From Paraburkholderia sp. (lineage in GTDB: Bacteria > Pseudomonadota > Gammaproteobacteria > Burkholderiales > Burkholderiaceae): a DNA stretch of 40,686 nt. Both the position numbers and the translations under genes were made by a program. The notes under the pieces were generated by a model. That model did not search any database, was not told the origin of the DNA, and was given only the letters and a program-made list of their open reading frames with translations. Positions 1 to 10,030 of this stretch are shown here, piece after piece; the stretch's first letter is position 1, and every line of letters begins with the position of its first letter. The DNA is taken from assembly GCF_026225065.1 (NCBI RefSeq), contig NZ_JAMFSB010000173.1, forward strand, positions 1-40,686, given 5' to 3'.

Positions 1-1968
1 ATGAACATCCTGCGAGGGATCCCACAACAACCGCGCGATCAGCCATACCCGCAGACTCGCAAACTCGGCGCCCGGGGTAAACCAGCTTCCCTCTGCAAAA
101 TAACCCGTGACGTGCTTCAGCGTCGCGAGCCATTGGATGCTCGCGCCGATCGGGTAAATATTGGGCGTCGGCTGTATCGAACCTCCGAAGTTCGTGACGT
201 GATCCCACACGAACATATGCTGAGAAATGGCGTTCCAGCTAGCCAGATCTTTGCCAAGCTCAACATTGCGTCCCGAGTCCAGCGGTGTGCTGTAGTCCAC
301 CTGAATCGTCATCGGATAGACCAGAATGTAGTCCGGGACCGACATCCCCGTTGGCGGAGCAAAACCCCAGTGATACGCGTCGAAGGTAAACCTGGCGCCA
401 GGCAGAACCTCGCGCACCTGCGCGGCAACGTCCATCACCATGTCTAGCAGCGGAGCAGACGGATTGCCGCCATGGAGATCGGCGAATGCCTTACTTGCCG
501 CGTCCATGTCCCAACCCCAATCCATATCGTGCAGGCCGAACCAGACTTTGGTGTAGTCCGGCAAGCGCTGCATTCTCGCGACGATATTCGCTGCCAGCAC
601 TTTGCGCACAGCCGGATTCATCATTGCAACCTGGCCGCCTGCGTACCATTCGGGGTGCTCCTTTGCGTAACGCTCACGCGGCAACAAATCCCAGAAAGAT
701 GCATCGCCGCCCTTCGCAAGCCAGCTGTGATCCCAGTCGTCAATTCCGGCTGGCGATGCCGAGAACGAAGGGCCGTGCGATTCGCCGTCGAGCAGATTGT
801 GGGCTCGGAACGCCTTGTTCTGGCCTTCGCTGCTCAAGACTTCGCGATAGGCAAAGCGCGGTATCTGTCTTTCATGTGGCGCAGCGACTCTCAACGTGGT
901 CAGCGTGGGCACGTACGTCGCGTCGGGAGCCAGCCACTTGACCCCCAGTGTTCGATCGAGAAACCAGTTGACGCCATACATGGTGCCGCGCGACGTATTG
1001 CCTGCAATGACCAGGTTTCTGCCCGACGTACATAGAACGAAGCCGTCGTCTCCTAACGCATCGAAATCAGCAAGCGGACATAGCGGTTCCGCGAGACGGT
1101 TGGACCGGCCGATCACGATCAGCGGTCCACCTTGCGGAGCGTTGTCATCGGAAATAGTCGAGAAATCGGCGCCGGTGATCTGCTTGAGATAGTCGGCAAG
1201 TTCGCTTGCCGCGTGCAGCGTCATCGCATCTGCATTCGCGCCGACATGGATGTGGTAACGCGTCACGCCATCCACCGCCAACTGCAACTGCGTTGCGGCC
1301 GCTCCGCCCGAGCGGATAACCGCCGCGAGGGCCGCTTCGCGGGCCGCGTCGGGGAGCGGCGCCCGAAAAAGACTTGCCCGCGTTTGCGCCGCTTGTATCG
1401 CCGCCACCGTCGTGACCGGTTCGTCGGTGGCTGTGAGCGTGACCTGAGCAAATTGCGCAACGCCCGCAGTTCCTTTCGCCTTGCGTAGATAAAGCAGTAT
1501 CTGATTCGCTTGGGGCGGTGCCTGCACGACCACGTCGTAGCTCGTCCACGAACCACTTGCTTCGCGGTCCACTATCACCGCGGCTTCGTGCCCCCAAGGC
1601 TGCGCCACACGCTCGATGCCGCGCCAGCCAGCGTCCACGTTTGGCCCCCTGAAGCTGACCTGGACAAAAGTGGAGCCTGCGGGCGCGTCAACGGTACGAA
1701 GCCTCATCTGGATGCGATAGTGCAGTCCGCCCTGGACGGCAATTCGATCTTGCGCGACGAAGCCTCCCGCTAATTCCAGTGCATCACCGGCCGCGGACTG
1801 CTTGACGACATTCGCCGCGTCGCCCCACCACCCGCTTCGTCCTGCGGAGAAGTCCCCGTTGATCAACAAGGATCCCCCGGCCGCATAAGCTGCCAGACAG
1901 TGTGTTGCGAGCAGAAGGTATGCAAGATATCTGGCAGTGCGAAAACACGTGGTCCAGGTCGCGGCCAT
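1..1968 (-). CDS. Secreted DUF4838 / glycosidase-like protein, 3' end beyond window
   Basis: The minus strand is open without a stop for 656 codons from an ATG at 1968 to the window edge, so the C-terminus is missing. Residues 1-30 look like a signal peptide (hydrophobic core, then AYA-A). Residues about 33-180 resemble a beta-sandwich carbohydrate-binding module (begins LLINGDFSAG). Residues about 235-365 resemble the N-terminal domain of alpha-glucuronidase-type glycosidases (ELADYLKQITG, PLIVIGRS). Residues about 375-640 match DUF4838 in style (W/Y-rich, AYHWGF, VWDH). The start lies 6 nt after the stop of the upstream glycosyltransferase, so it is probably translationally coupled and the last visible gene of the EPS operon. 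A role in trimming or degrading the polymer is inference; no catalytic residue is assigned. Family assignment is by pattern, moderately sure. Confidence 0.8.
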   Translation of the reverse strand, partial: MAATWTTCFRTARYLAYLLLATHCLAAYAAGGSLLINGDFSAGRSGWWGDAANVVKQSAAGDALELAGGFVAQDRIAVQGGLHYRIQMRLRTVDAPAGSTFVQVSFRGPNVDAGWRGIERVAQPWGHEAAVIVDREASGSWTSYDVVVQAPPQANQILLYLRKAKGTAGVAQFAQVTLTATDEPVTTVAAIQAAQTRASLFRAPLPDAAREAALAAVIRSGGAAATQLQLAVDGVTRYHIHVGANADAMTLHAASELADYLKQITGADFSTISDDNAPQGGPLIVIGRSNRLAEPLCPLADFDALGDDGFVLCTSGRNLVIAGNTSRGTMYGVNWFLDRTLGVKWLAPDATYVPTLTTLRVAAPHERQIPRFAYREVLSSEGQNKAFRAHNLLDGESHGPSFSASPAGIDDWDHSWLAKGGDASFWDLLPRERYAKEHPEWYAGGQVAMMNPAVRKVLAANIVARMQRLPDYTKVWFGLHDMDWGWDMDAASKAFADLHGGNPSAPLLDMVMDVAAQVREVLPGARFTFDAYHWGFAPPTGMSVPDYILVYPMTIQVDYSTPLDSGRNVELGKDLASWNAISQHMFVWDHVTNFGGSIQPTPNIYPIGASIQWLATLKHVTGYFAEGSWFTPGAEFASLRVWLIARLLWDPSQDVH

Positions 1969-1974
1969 GCCGCA

Positions 1975-2802
1975 CTACCTGCCGATACCGTTGATACCAG
2001 GCGGAAAGGTCAGTGGCACCCGGAATTTATTGCGGAATCGAAGCAGGCTTTGCAGGTGATAGCGGCTGGCGCGATTCATCAATCCGCCCGCCGATTGCCG
2101 TTGATGTTCATGCACAAGGCGCGCCCCCGGTACACACACTACGCGATAACCTGAATGCCACACTCGCGCGCACAGATCGACGTCTTCCATATAAAGAAAG
2201 TAACTTTCGTCCATGCCGCTCAACTCTTCAAAAATGGAACGCCGCACAACGAAACCGGTGCCCATCACCCAGTCCGCGTCAAAGGGAACCCCCGGCGCCC
2301 AGGCGTCCACCATAAGATGCCTCTTGATGCGCTCACGCAATATTCCCGATCTTCCGAGCGACGTACGCCGCCCTACGATATCGAGCATGCTATAAAAGCG
2401 CCTCGCCGAGTACTGGCGCGTGCCATCCGGATTGGTGAGATCAAGTCCGACGAGACCAATTGCTGGTGCCGCTGCCAGCACGTCGAGCGCTTTTTGCAGA
2501 CTATCGTCGACGAAGTAGGTATCGGGATTCAGAACGAGCACGTAGTCGTGCATGCCCGCGACAACGCCAAGATTCACACCAGCTCCAAAACCGCGATTCA
2601 GGGACGAACGGACCAGGCGAACGCCAGCCGGCAATTGCGCACGAAGTCGCTGATACGAATCGTCGGGCGAAGCATTTTCGACTACCACCACGTCTTCAGG
2701 CTGCGCGATCTTTAGCGCGAGAACAGAATTGATGCAATTCAGCGTGAGATCCGGCGTCCGGAAATTCACGATCACGACGTTCAAGCGAACTTGAATGCTC
2801 AT
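1975..2802 (-). CDS. Glycosyltransferase family 2 (WbbL/rhamnosyltransferase-like)
   Basis: A 275-residue cytoplasmic GT-A glycosyltransferase expected to add a sugar to the lipid-linked EPS repeat unit. Visible features are the N-terminal NVVIVNFRTPDL strand, VVVENASPDDS, the NPDTYF motif in the DxD position for metal and sugar-nucleotide binding, and MEDVDLCARV near the C-terminus, typical of WbbL-like enzymes. The frame is open further upstream to 2970, but ATG 2802 is preferred. It is preceded by a G-rich ribosome site, aligns with the family start, and leaves 46 nt to the preceding gene. The donor and acceptor sugars cannot be read from the sequence. It sits between a GT4 gene upstream and the DUF4838 gene downstream. 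Confidence 0.88.
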   Translation of the reverse strand: MSIQVRLNVVIVNFRTPDLTLNCINSVLALKIAQPEDVVVVENASPDDSYQRLRAQLPAGVRLVRSSLNRGFGAGVNLGVVAGMHDYVLVLNPDTYFVDDSLQKALDVLAAAPAIGLVGLDLTNPDGTRQYSARRFYSMLDIVGRRTSLGRSGILRERIKRHLMVDAWAPGVPFDADWVMGTGFVVRRSIFEELSGMDESYFLYMEDVDLCARVWHSGYRVVCVPGARLVHEHQRQSAGGLMNRASRYHLQSLLRFRNKFRVPLTFPPGINGIGR

Positions 2803-2848
2803 ACTCCCCCCGGATTTGAACAACCAGTACTGGCGCGGCAAGCAGTCT

Positions 2849-3889
2849 TTACGCTGCTTGAGACACGCCTTCGACGATGCTCCAATGACCAGCGGCGGTC
2901 TCGTCCCAACTAAACCGCCTCGCTCGTGCAACACCTGCTCCAACGAGGTCCTCACGCAATGCGGGTTCATCCGCCAGACGGTTCATTGCCGTCTTGATGT
3001 CCGGAACACTCAAAGGGTCCACAAGTAACGCCGCGTTGCCCGCAACCTCAGGCATTGCTGACACGGTGGAAGTCAACACGGGCACGCGCGACGCCATTGC
3101 TTCGACGATTGGCAGTCCGAATCCCTCGTATAGCGATATGAATGCGACGAAGAGCGAGCCTCGGTACAAGCGCGGCATGTCCTCATCGGCTACCTTTCCG
3201 ATGAATTTCACAAACGGCTGTATGGACAGTTTTTTGGCAAGCCCGCTCAGGTTTTGGTCAGCGTTACCGGTCAGCACGAGGTGGATTCCCTTCCCAGGCA
3301 ACGCCGACTGCGCGTAAGCCGTCATTAACCGGTCAAGGTTTTTGTAGTTGCGCCGGTTGCCTGGATAAAGCACATAGCGGTAGGGAAGATCGAGCGTCTG
3401 AGTATTGCGCACGTAGGCCTCACCCACACCGTTCGGAACCACATGCACCCGCCGGGCGTCGATCCCGGACCACGCGAGAAATTCATTGCGAGCGCAATCC
3501 GTGACGCACACGATCGCTGTACATCTCCGATACATGTGACGCAACAGCAGGTCGTAGTAGGTTCTATGCAGCCGCGAATAGAAATGCCGATGCGTGAGGT
3601 CATGCACGGTCACAACGGAAGGCAAGCCGGCCCAGGCAGGCGGTACAAAACCGGGACTCCAAAATACGCCGCTCGTGCGTCTGCTCAACAAGGCCTTCGA
3701 GATCGACATGGGTGAAAGCGGACTGCCAATTGCTCCCTGCACGTCCAGCGGCTCGATCGTCGCCTCACTGGGTGCGCGTTCGAGACACGCAGTCATCACA
3801 TTGCCGATACCCGTCTGTGCCGGCCAACGCAGGTCCGCGTAGACAGTGTAGGTGCGACGCGAAGGCACGCTTACGGAGGTAGAGTTCAT
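2849..3889 (-). CDS. Glycosyltransferase family 4 (GT-B fold)
   Basis: About 346 residues. The C-terminal half carries the GT4 signature: KFIGKVADEDMPRLY, then YEGFGLPIVEAMASRVPV (the E-x7-E motif that contacts the donor nucleotide), then AGNAALLVDP. The N-terminal half has TVHDLTHRHF, typical of mannosyltransferase-like enzymes. It probably adds one residue of the EPS repeat unit in the cytoplasm. Start choice: an ATG at 3895 overlaps the upstream stop as ATGA, but the AGGGG ribosome site lies directly against it. The ATG at 3889 has a 6-nt spacing and is preferred. Sugar specificity unknown. Confidence 0.88.
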   Translation of the reverse strand: MNSTSVSVPSRRTYTVYADLRWPAQTGIGNVMTACLERAPSEATIEPLDVQGAIGSPLSPMSISKALLSRRTSGVFWSPGFVPPAWAGLPSVVTVHDLTHRHFYSRLHRTYYDLLLRHMYRRCTAIVCVTDCARNEFLAWSGIDARRVHVVPNGVGEAYVRNTQTLDLPYRYVLYPGNRRNYKNLDRLMTAYAQSALPGKGIHLVLTGNADQNLSGLAKKLSIQPFVKFIGKVADEDMPRLYRGSLFVAFISLYEGFGLPIVEAMASRVPVLTSTVSAMPEVAGNAALLVDPLSVPDIKTAMNRLADEPALREDLVGAGVARARRFSWDETAAGHWSIVEGVSQAA

Positions 3890-3891
3890 TT

Positions 3892-4734
3892 TCATCCCCT
3901 GTCGGCCCAGCCGAGCATGCGTTGCGTTGAGGCAATCCAGTAGTAGCGGGCGCGCGCAACATCTCCATCGAACAGCGCCAGCAGACAGCCCGCCATCGGT
4001 CTTGCAAGCAGGTACAGGACGAAATGCCACGGATAACCGTTCAATCCGAGCACGCGGCCAAAGCCCCGGTTGTACAAACGCCCGCGAGTGAAACTCCTTT
4101 CATCGAAGCTCTGCAGCGGCTCCGGATGCGCTATGCGCAAAGCCGGGTCGTACCGAACGGCAACGCCTGCGCGCAAGACGCCCAACAGAAAATTGACTTC
4201 CTCGCCGGCGCCCCACCGCGAGCCGGATCCCACGCCCAGCCTTTCGTCGAACCCGCCAACCGCGGCGACGGCCTGCGCACGCAGGAAAATCGTATAAGAC
4301 GTCGCACTTGTCCAGACGTTAAACCGGTCAACCAGTGTCGGCTGATTCGCCCAGCGTCCTTGTGACAACCTGCCGGTGTGATCCACGCTGCAGCCTGTGA
4401 TACCCCCTAGACTTCTGTCCTCGTCAAGCCTGGCGGCGACAAAGGAAAGCACGTCACGTGCATACCAGCAATCGTCGTCCGGAAAAGCGACGATCTCCCC
4501 GCGGACGGCACGAAGACCCACATTGCGAGCGCGAGACAAGCCCTTTTCAGAGCGCAGATAAACAATTTCCATCTGCTCGCGAAAGCGGTCCACGATCGCT
4601 TTCACACGATCATCCGGATTCTGGTCAATCACGATCAGTTCGAAATCGCGGCACGATTGCTCCGCTAGCGAGACGAACAGACGCTCGACTTCGATGCTGC
4701 GGCCGAGCGTGGCCATCACGAGAGAGAATTTCAT
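3892..4734 (-). CDS. Glycosyltransferase family 2
   Basis: 280 residues with a GT-A fold. Visible features are FSLVMATLGRS at the N-terminus, FELIVIDQNPDD, GLSRARNVGL, and FPDDDCWY, which is the DxD metal/nucleotide-sugar motif. A later segment (RWGAGEEVNFLLGVL) corresponds to the acceptor/base region of the family. The C-terminus has short hydrophobic stretches that may associate with the membrane. The ATG overlaps the stop of the upstream polymerase gene by four bases (ATGA), implying coupled translation. Likely adds one sugar of the EPS repeat unit; specificity is not deducible. Confidence 0.88.
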   Translation of the reverse strand: MKFSLVMATLGRSIEVERLFVSLAEQSCRDFELIVIDQNPDDRVKAIVDRFREQMEIVYLRSEKGLSRARNVGLRAVRGEIVAFPDDDCWYARDVLSFVAARLDEDRSLGGITGCSVDHTGRLSQGRWANQPTLVDRFNVWTSATSYTIFLRAQAVAAVGGFDERLGVGSGSRWGAGEEVNFLLGVLRAGVAVRYDPALRIAHPEPLQSFDERSFTRGRLYNRGFGRVLGLNGYPWHFVLYLLARPMAGCLLALFDGDVARARYYWIASTQRMLGWADRG

Positions 4735-5960
4735 GCGCCTCCCCCGCGGAATTGACGTGAACCTGCGGCTTGAGGGAATAAGTACGAGGCGTCGGCGAAC
4801 GTAGCGGTTTCACGTGGTGCGAAGACACCACTCCCCCACGACACCAGATAGCCACAAAACAGGTAGACCATCTCGCTTTGATGCATGGGGTTCACAAGCG
4901 ACCACGCCGCGACCGGTGCGAGGCATAACATGGTCCGCCAACCGTGCCCGGCTCCACAAAAGAACACCAGCCATAAAATCACGCCCGGTACGCCTGCGAT
5001 CAGCATCAGGTCGAGAGGCGCGCAAAAGATCGAATTTGTTCCTGCACCCAACCCGATCACACTGACCGGCGATGAGGCGAAGTAACTTTCTACGAAACCG
5101 AAGCCATAACCCGTCCAGTCTTTAACGACCAGCGCGATGCTCATCATGAAGGCGAGACCGCGCTCCTGTTCCAGCCGAACGTTCAGTTGATCGCTCGACA
5201 GCGCACTGTGGAAACGGAAATAGTAGAGCGCCGCACCCGCAGCGATTGCCACGATCTTTAGCGCTGTGCGGCCCTTGATCTGCGTCATCAGGACGATCCC
5301 GCAAGGAATCAATTCGGTCTTGGACTCGCTAAGCAACGCGACAACGGCACTCAACACAATGAACCACAGGGCGTCTGCCTTTCCACGCTTCGACTGCAGG
5401 AATAATGCATAGCTGCAAAGAAAGAAAAACGTGGCTAGCCAGTTTTTTTCCTTGAACGAACCATGCAAAGCGTCCTGCATGAAATCCACGGTCTTATACA
5501 GAATCGGAATGTTTAGCTTTTGAAGCGCAACCTGGTACGCCAGGAACATGAATAGCGCGATGTAACCGAACGGCAACTTATGGCGGAGGTAGTGTCTGCC
5601 AAAGGCCCGGCCCACGAGATAAAACACGGGGTAGACCACCACAAATTTCGCGATCTGCTCTGTCGCCTTGATCCGGGGATAGCCGCTCAGTGACGTGAGC
5701 AAAAGCGCGACGCCAATAAAAAGGAGGTACGCCAGCATCTCGTGACCTTTCACGCGAATCGCCTTCCTCATGATGAGTAGCGGTATCAGCGCGACAGCCC
5801 ACATCTGCCCCAGTTGCGCGCCGCCGATCAGCACGAACTGCACCGACAACAGCAACAGTCCGAGCACCAACTGGATGTTGATGAGTCGTCGAGGCATGTT
5901 CGGGACACTCGAACGCGAAAGAACGGGTGTGCTCCCAGTACGATAGCTAGCGGCTTTCAT
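4731..5960 (-). CDS. O-antigen/EPS polymerase-like membrane protein (Wzy-like)
   Basis: About 409 residues, dominated by hydrophobic helices (roughly 10-12), with a large extracytoplasmic loop region around YGFGFVESYFAS and LGAGTNSIFCAP. That pattern and its position between Wzc and the glycosyltransferases fit a Wzy-type polymerase that joins repeat units in the periplasm. Such proteins have little sequence conservation, so the call is mainly topological and contextual. The frame stays open upstream. ATG 5960 overlaps the end of the kinase gene by 14 nt, and ATG 5897 is a shorter alternative. Neither has a convincing ribosome site. Confidence 0.75.
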   Translation of the reverse strand: MKAASYRTGSTPVLSRSSVPNMPRRLINIQLVLGLLLLSVQFVLIGGAQLGQMWAVALIPLLIMRKAIRVKGHEMLAYLLFIGVALLLTSLSGYPRIKATEQIAKFVVVYPVFYLVGRAFGRHYLRHKLPFGYIALFMFLAYQVALQKLNIPILYKTVDFMQDALHGSFKEKNWLATFFFLCSYALFLQSKRGKADALWFIVLSAVVALLSESKTELIPCGIVLMTQIKGRTALKIVAIAAGAALYYFRFHSALSSDQLNVRLEQERGLAFMMSIALVVKDWTGYGFGFVESYFASSPVSVIGLGAGTNSIFCAPLDLMLIAGVPGVILWLVFFCGAGHGWRTMLCLAPVAAWSLVNPMHQSEMVYLFCGYLVSWGSGVFAPRETATFADASYLFPQAAGSRQFRGGGA

Positions 5961-8187
5961 ACGCGTAGTAACCCGTGCTATAGCTGCCATACCCGAGACG
6001 GCTCTGCGGAACGTCGGTAAGAACGACGCCGCGAACCACGATATCTGCATTGCGTATGCGCCGTGCCGCCTCGCTAATCTCGTTGACGGTCTGCTGGCCG
6101 TGGCGCACCGCAAGCAGCGTTGTTCCGACATGGCGGGCAATCAGCATGGCATCGGTAACAGCGAGTACCGGTGGCGTGTCGATCACCACGACGTCGTACT
6201 GCTCCGAGAATCGATCCAGCAGCGTCTTCAGCCGGCCGCCCATCAATAGTTCGGCAGGATTGGCAGGTGCCGCGCCGCGCGGCAGGAAGTCGAGACCGGG
6301 GAGCACGTTGTGCTGGATCAACGGATCCGCCGTGTCACTCGCCAGCGCATCGGCAAGCCCCGGAACCAGCCCTGTGCCGAAGTAGGTGTGGATGTTTCCG
6401 CGCCGCAGGTCGGCATCGACCAGCAAAACCCGCTTTCCGCCAGCAGCCATCACCGCCGCAAGATTCGCCGCCACAAATGATTTGCCGACGTTTGGACGCG
6501 ACCCGGTGATAAGGATAATGTTGTTGACTGCGTCGAACGCGCCGAAATACAAGGCCGTTTGTAAACTGCGAATTGCTTCGATTGCTACGTCATCCTGAGC
6601 GGTCCGGGCGAGCAGAAGTTGGCCGGTGCGTCCTTTGCGAATCTGACGCTCGATCGCACCTTGTCGCTCGCTATGTGGAACCACCGAGTACACCGGCGTG
6701 CCGAGAATCTGCTCGATTTGCTCCGCATTTTCAATGTGAACCTGCAGCGAGCGTCGCACAAAGGGAACCGCCACGCCAACAACGATGCCGAGAACTAACG
6801 AAATGCCCAGCACAATCAGCTTGCGCGGTTTGACAGGATCGTCGGGCTGCATCGCCCAGTCTACGACGCGTACATTGCCGAGTTGCCCCGCCTCTACCAC
6901 TGCCAGCTGCTGTGAACTGTCGAGCAGGTTGGTGTACAACTGCGTATCCACCCGCACGTCACGCAAAAGCCGCAGCGCTTCCTGCTCGGTGTTGGGCAAC
7001 GCGCCTACCCGGTCGGAGAGACTCTTTTGCTCATCGGCGAGCGCAGCGATGTTGTCGGTAAGCGCGACCACGGCAGGGTGATCATCAGAGAAGCGCTGCT
7101 GCATTTCGCTGCGCTTCTGTTCAAGATCTATCTGCTTGGACTTCAGGTCGACGAGCTGTCCCAACAACAATTTGCTTTCTTCGCTGAGATCGACGGTTCC
7201 CTTGCGATTGCGAAATGCGTTATATGCGTTCTCGGAGCTCTCGAGCCTGGCCTTCAGCGTAGGTAACTGCTTTGACAGAAAGTCGAGAGTCGACTGCGCC
7301 TCATCACGTTTTCGTCTGACGTTCTGTTCGACATAGTTCATCCCGATGCTATTAACTATCCGAGTGACCTTTTTCTTGTCCGCGCCATTGAGCGTCACAC
7401 TGATCACGCCCGATTGCTTGGTCTTTTCTTCGATGTCGAGTTGGTCCTGCAGACGATCGATCGTCTCGAGCTCACGGAAATGCTTGAGCGCGAAGTGCGC
7501 TCCGGTATTGGCGACGAGGCGCTCAACGCGTACCGTCACCGGCTCACCGTCGATTGTCCCCGCGCATGCTTGACCGACGACACAACGAGCAATCACATCG
7601 TCATCGCTGTCTCGTACTTCGAACGTATGCCCCGCGCCTGCAATCAACGTAAAAGCAGCGTCGTACGGAAAATCGAACCGGCTTACATCGATTTCCTCGC
7701 CACCCCAGGAGAAGCGGTTCATGCCCAGCCATGGCGCGGCCAATTTACCGGGTTTGACGTGACGTGCGATAAACGCACCCAGCAGAGGAAAATAGCCCGG
7801 CTTGGCGTCGATGTCGAGATGCAGATCGCGCATGGTCTTTTGCACGACGAGTCGCGAGCCGACCAGCTCGATTTCGGCCGCGGTACTTGCGGTTGTGTCG
7901 AACAGCGACGCCAACTCGCCCAGCGGCTCCTTCGCGTCGGCCGTCCCATCTTCCACCTGGATCATTGCGTCCGCGCGATAGACGGGCGTGCCGAAGATCG
8001 CGTAGCTCATCCCCAATGTGAGGATGACCAGGGCAACGATCGCGATAAGCTTCCAGTTCTGCAGCACCACCGAGACGTATTCGGAAAGCGGCGGCTCATC
8101 GGCACTCGATAGATCGTCGCGGCCGCGATGACTGGACAATCGGCCGGGCGGGATAAGGTTTTGTTCGGGGTGGTATAGGTTATTCAT
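5947..8187 (-). CDS. wzc: Wzc/BceF-type polysaccharide co-polymerase and bacterial tyrosine kinase
   Basis: 746 residues, the full length of the fused proteobacterial type. A Wzz domain starts at about residue 33 with a first membrane helix at about 46-64. A long periplasmic coiled-coil region (about 290-410) follows, with a proline-rich second membrane helix at about 453-477. The cytoplasmic BY-kinase domain has Walker A at 561-571 (SRPNVGKS), Walker A' at 587-593 (VLLVDAD) and Walker B at 666-673 (VVVIDTPP). The tail carries a tyrosine cluster (Y733, Y736, Y740, Y741, Y743) for autophosphorylation. It controls chain length and export together with Wza, and is dephosphorylated by the Wzb-type phosphatase encoded nearby. 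Its ATG overlaps the end of wza by 8 nt. Confidence 0.95.
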   Translation of the reverse strand: MNNLYHPEQNLIPPGRLSSHRGRDDLSSADEPPLSEYVSVVLQNWKLIAIVALVILTLGMSYAIFGTPVYRADAMIQVEDGTADAKEPLGELASLFDTTASTAAEIELVGSRLVVQKTMRDLHLDIDAKPGYFPLLGAFIARHVKPGKLAAPWLGMNRFSWGGEEIDVSRFDFPYDAAFTLIAGAGHTFEVRDSDDDVIARCVVGQACAGTIDGEPVTVRVERLVANTGAHFALKHFRELETIDRLQDQLDIEEKTKQSGVISVTLNGADKKKVTRIVNSIGMNYVEQNVRRKRDEAQSTLDFLSKQLPTLKARLESSENAYNAFRNRKGTVDLSEESKLLLGQLVDLKSKQIDLEQKRSEMQQRFSDDHPAVVALTDNIAALADEQKSLSDRVGALPNTEQEALRLLRDVRVDTQLYTNLLDSSQQLAVVEAGQLGNVRVVDWAMQPDDPVKPRKLIVLGISLVLGIVVGVAVPFVRRSLQVHIENAEQIEQILGTPVYSVVPHSERQGAIERQIRKGRTGQLLLARTAQDDVAIEAIRSLQTALYFGAFDAVNNIILITGSRPNVGKSFVAANLAAVMAAGGKRVLLVDADLRRGNIHTYFGTGLVPGLADALASDTADPLIQHNVLPGLDFLPRGAAPANPAELLMGGRLKTLLDRFSEQYDVVVIDTPPVLAVTDAMLIARHVGTTLLAVRHGQQTVNEISEAARRIRNADIVVRGVVLTDVPQSRLGYGSYSTGYYAYESR

Positions 8188-9364
8188 GCGCGACTACCGC
8201 TCCAGTTAAACCAGCATTGATAGCGGGCAACAGCAAGCTAAGCACGCGGCTAAGCCGTACCAGACCGTTTCCATCTATGTAGACCACATCGTTCGGGAGC
8301 AACTCAAACTGGTTGGCTAGCACCATCGCAATCGGCGAGGCAGCATCCAGGTGATAGATCTGTGGAGTTGTTGATTTCGAACCACGAATGACAAAAATCT
8401 GCCCTGCGTCCGCGCTGTTATTGTTCAGGCTACCCGCTTGCGTCAGTGCATCGCTTAGCGTTAATGTGCCGTCGCGTAGCGGCGTCGCAAACGTCGGCTT
8501 GTTCACTTCTCCCATCACGTATGCGCCGTTCTGGTCGCGGGAAGTCACACGCAACACATCGCCATTCTTCAGCACGATCTGGGATCCGCTAATTTTCTGA
8601 TCTCGCATCGCGGTGAGATCTACCTGGTACGATTTCCCGCCGCGGACCAGGACAAGGCGGCTCTCGTCGGCAGACGGCTCAAATCCGCCAGCGCGGTTGA
8701 CTGCTTCGTAAAGCGTCATAGGCACGTCGTTGATCGGCTGGATTCCTGGCGTGTGGACTTCGCCCTCGACGTAAACCTGTTTGCTACGGAACGACGCAAT
8801 CCGCACAGTGACCTGAGGATTCTTGAAATAGGTAAGCGCCTTGGTGATCGCGCTTTGAGCTTCGTCCGTGGTTTCGCCACCCACTCTCAGCTTGCCGATG
8901 TAGGGAAACTGCACCTCTCCGGCGCTATTCACCACGAAGCCCGCAGCCGGATCGGCGGGACGCGCTGGCGTGCTATTCAGACCACCGCCAGTACCGGCGG
9001 CGTCGAGTTCGGGGTGATCCCAGACGGTAATCTGCAGAACATCGCCGGGTCCGATCACGTAGGGCTGCGCCGTGTCGCTCAGCAGCGGTGACAGATCGGA
9101 CTCAAACGGTGTGGCAGGCGCATCGTGAAGTTGCTGCACAAGCGAGACGTCGATCTCGCGAACCGGCACGGGGAGCTGCACCGCTGCATGATCCGTGGTC
9201 GCGGCCGAAACCGGTAGAGTTGCGTTCGGCGACATCCGCATGCCAGGCGCGATTCCACAGCCCGATAGCCCCGCCAGCAATCCCACAACCGATGCCGCAC
9301 GAACACTCCATTGCCATCGTGTTGCCCTCGATACATCCATTTTTGTTTTTTGCTTGGGTTTCAT
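8180..9364 (-). CDS. wza: Wza/BceE-type polysaccharide export outer-membrane lipoprotein
   Basis: 394 residues. A positively charged N-terminus leads to a lipobox (LSGC, acylated Cys36) typical of a lipoprotein signal peptide. The polysaccharide-export domain is recognisable at [23 protein letters not shown]-type repeats follow ([24 protein letters not shown]). It forms the outer-membrane channel for EPS export with Wzc. ATG 9364 is preferred over ATG 9373 because the CAGGATGG ribosome site then has a workable spacing. It lies 117 nt after the preceding gene, the widest gap inside the operon, and that gap holds a hairpin. Confidence 0.93.
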   Translation of the reverse strand: MKPKQKTKMDVSRATRWQWSVRAASVVGLLAGLSGCGIAPGMRMSPNATLPVSAATTDHAAVQLPVPVREIDVSLVQQLHDAPATPFESDLSPLLSDTAQPYVIGPGDVLQITVWDHPELDAAGTGGGLNSTPARPADPAAGFVVNSAGEVQFPYIGKLRVGGETTDEAQSAITKALTYFKNPQVTVRIASFRSKQVYVEGEVHTPGIQPINDVPMTLYEAVNRAGGFEPSADESRLVLVRGGKSYQVDLTAMRDQKISGSQIVLKNGDVLRVTSRDQNGAYVMGEVNKPTFATPLRDGTLTLSDALTQAGSLNNNSADAGQIFVIRGSKSTTPQIYHLDAASPIAMVLANQFELLPNDVVYIDGNGLVRLSRVLSLLLPAINAGLTGAVVAHE

Positions 9365-9396
9365 TAGATCCATCCTGAAGCTAACTGTTTTGTTCG

Positions 9397-9414
9397 CCCG
9401 GCAGGCTGGCCGGG
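9397..9414. promoter_or_regulatory. Hairpin in the gap before wza
   Basis: CCCGGC and GCCGGG arms of 6 bp flank a 6-nt loop in the 117-nt gap between the secreted hypothetical gene and wza. No T-run follows on the minus strand. It may be a weak attenuator or an mRNA-processing or stability element that sets the ratio of the upstream phosphatase to the export genes. Function is inferred only from position. Confidence 0.3.
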
Positions 9415-9481
9415 TGTCTGTTTGTTCCTGTCGGTTACCCCGTTGTATGTCGTTCGCAAACCTATCGATTTCACTATCGGC

Positions 9482-10030
9482 TTACCATGGAGACGGGTAC
9501 ACCGATGCCCCGTCGAACGGCAAAGCGCCCGGCGATGCGATCAGGCCGCGACCCGCTGACGTCTCCGGCATTCCATAAACACTGCTTGCGGTGCTCTGAC
9601 GCCCCAGCGCAGAAGGCCGCTTTTCCGACTCGCTCGCGTTGTCGGTTCCGGTTTTCGTGGTGCCGTCATCGGCACCCGCGATTAACGCTTCGGTCGGCGT
9701 GGGCGGCTCCAGACTCTTTGCACCCGACTGTTCCGACGATGCATCGATCGGTCCGCCTAAGCCGTCGAGGTAGCCATCTTCGGCATCGCTCGGTCCGCCC
9801 AACAGGGCTTGCTCCGCTAACGGCACTTGTGGGTCCGTCGCGCTTCGGCTATTTCCCATGCTGCTTCGCTGGGCTGCCGTGGACGACGCGTTGCTGGCGG
9901 AATGAGCAGCAGCAGCCGCGAACAACTGAGCCTGTGCAGCGGGCGACATCACAGCTGCGAACGCACATATCACCAGTGCGCACAGTCCATCCGGTATCAA
10001 ACCGGTCTTCTTGAGTCGGTTCAGCCACAT
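9482..10030 (-). CDS. Secreted Ala/Ser/Gly/acid-rich protein of unknown function in EPS operon
   Basis: 182 residues, no family recognised. It begins with a clear signal peptide (basic MWLNRLKK, hydrophobic core, cleavage probably after AQA at about residue 35). The mature part is low-complexity, rich in Ala, Ser, Gly, Asp, Glu and Thr, with no cysteine, and probably disordered. The ribosome site AGAGGATAAC is well placed, and the start overlaps the phosphatase gene by 10 nt, so it is expressed with the EPS genes. Location between the Wzb-type and Wza-type genes suggests a periplasmic or exported accessory to EPS assembly; that is inference. Confidence 0.75.
   Translation of the reverse strand: MWLNRLKKTGLIPDGLCALVICAFAAVMSPAAQAQLFAAAAAHSASNASSTAAQRSSMGNSRSATDPQVPLAEQALLGGPSDAEDGYLDGLGGPIDASSEQSGAKSLEPPTPTEALIAGADDGTTKTGTDNASESEKRPSALGRQSTASSVYGMPETSAGRGLIASPGALPFDGASVYPSPW

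Noticed and set aside
5947..5960. Possible frameshift between Wzc and the polymerase gene
   Set aside because: Wzc is full length with its tyrosine tail, and the polymerase has its own start codons. A simple gene overlap explains it.
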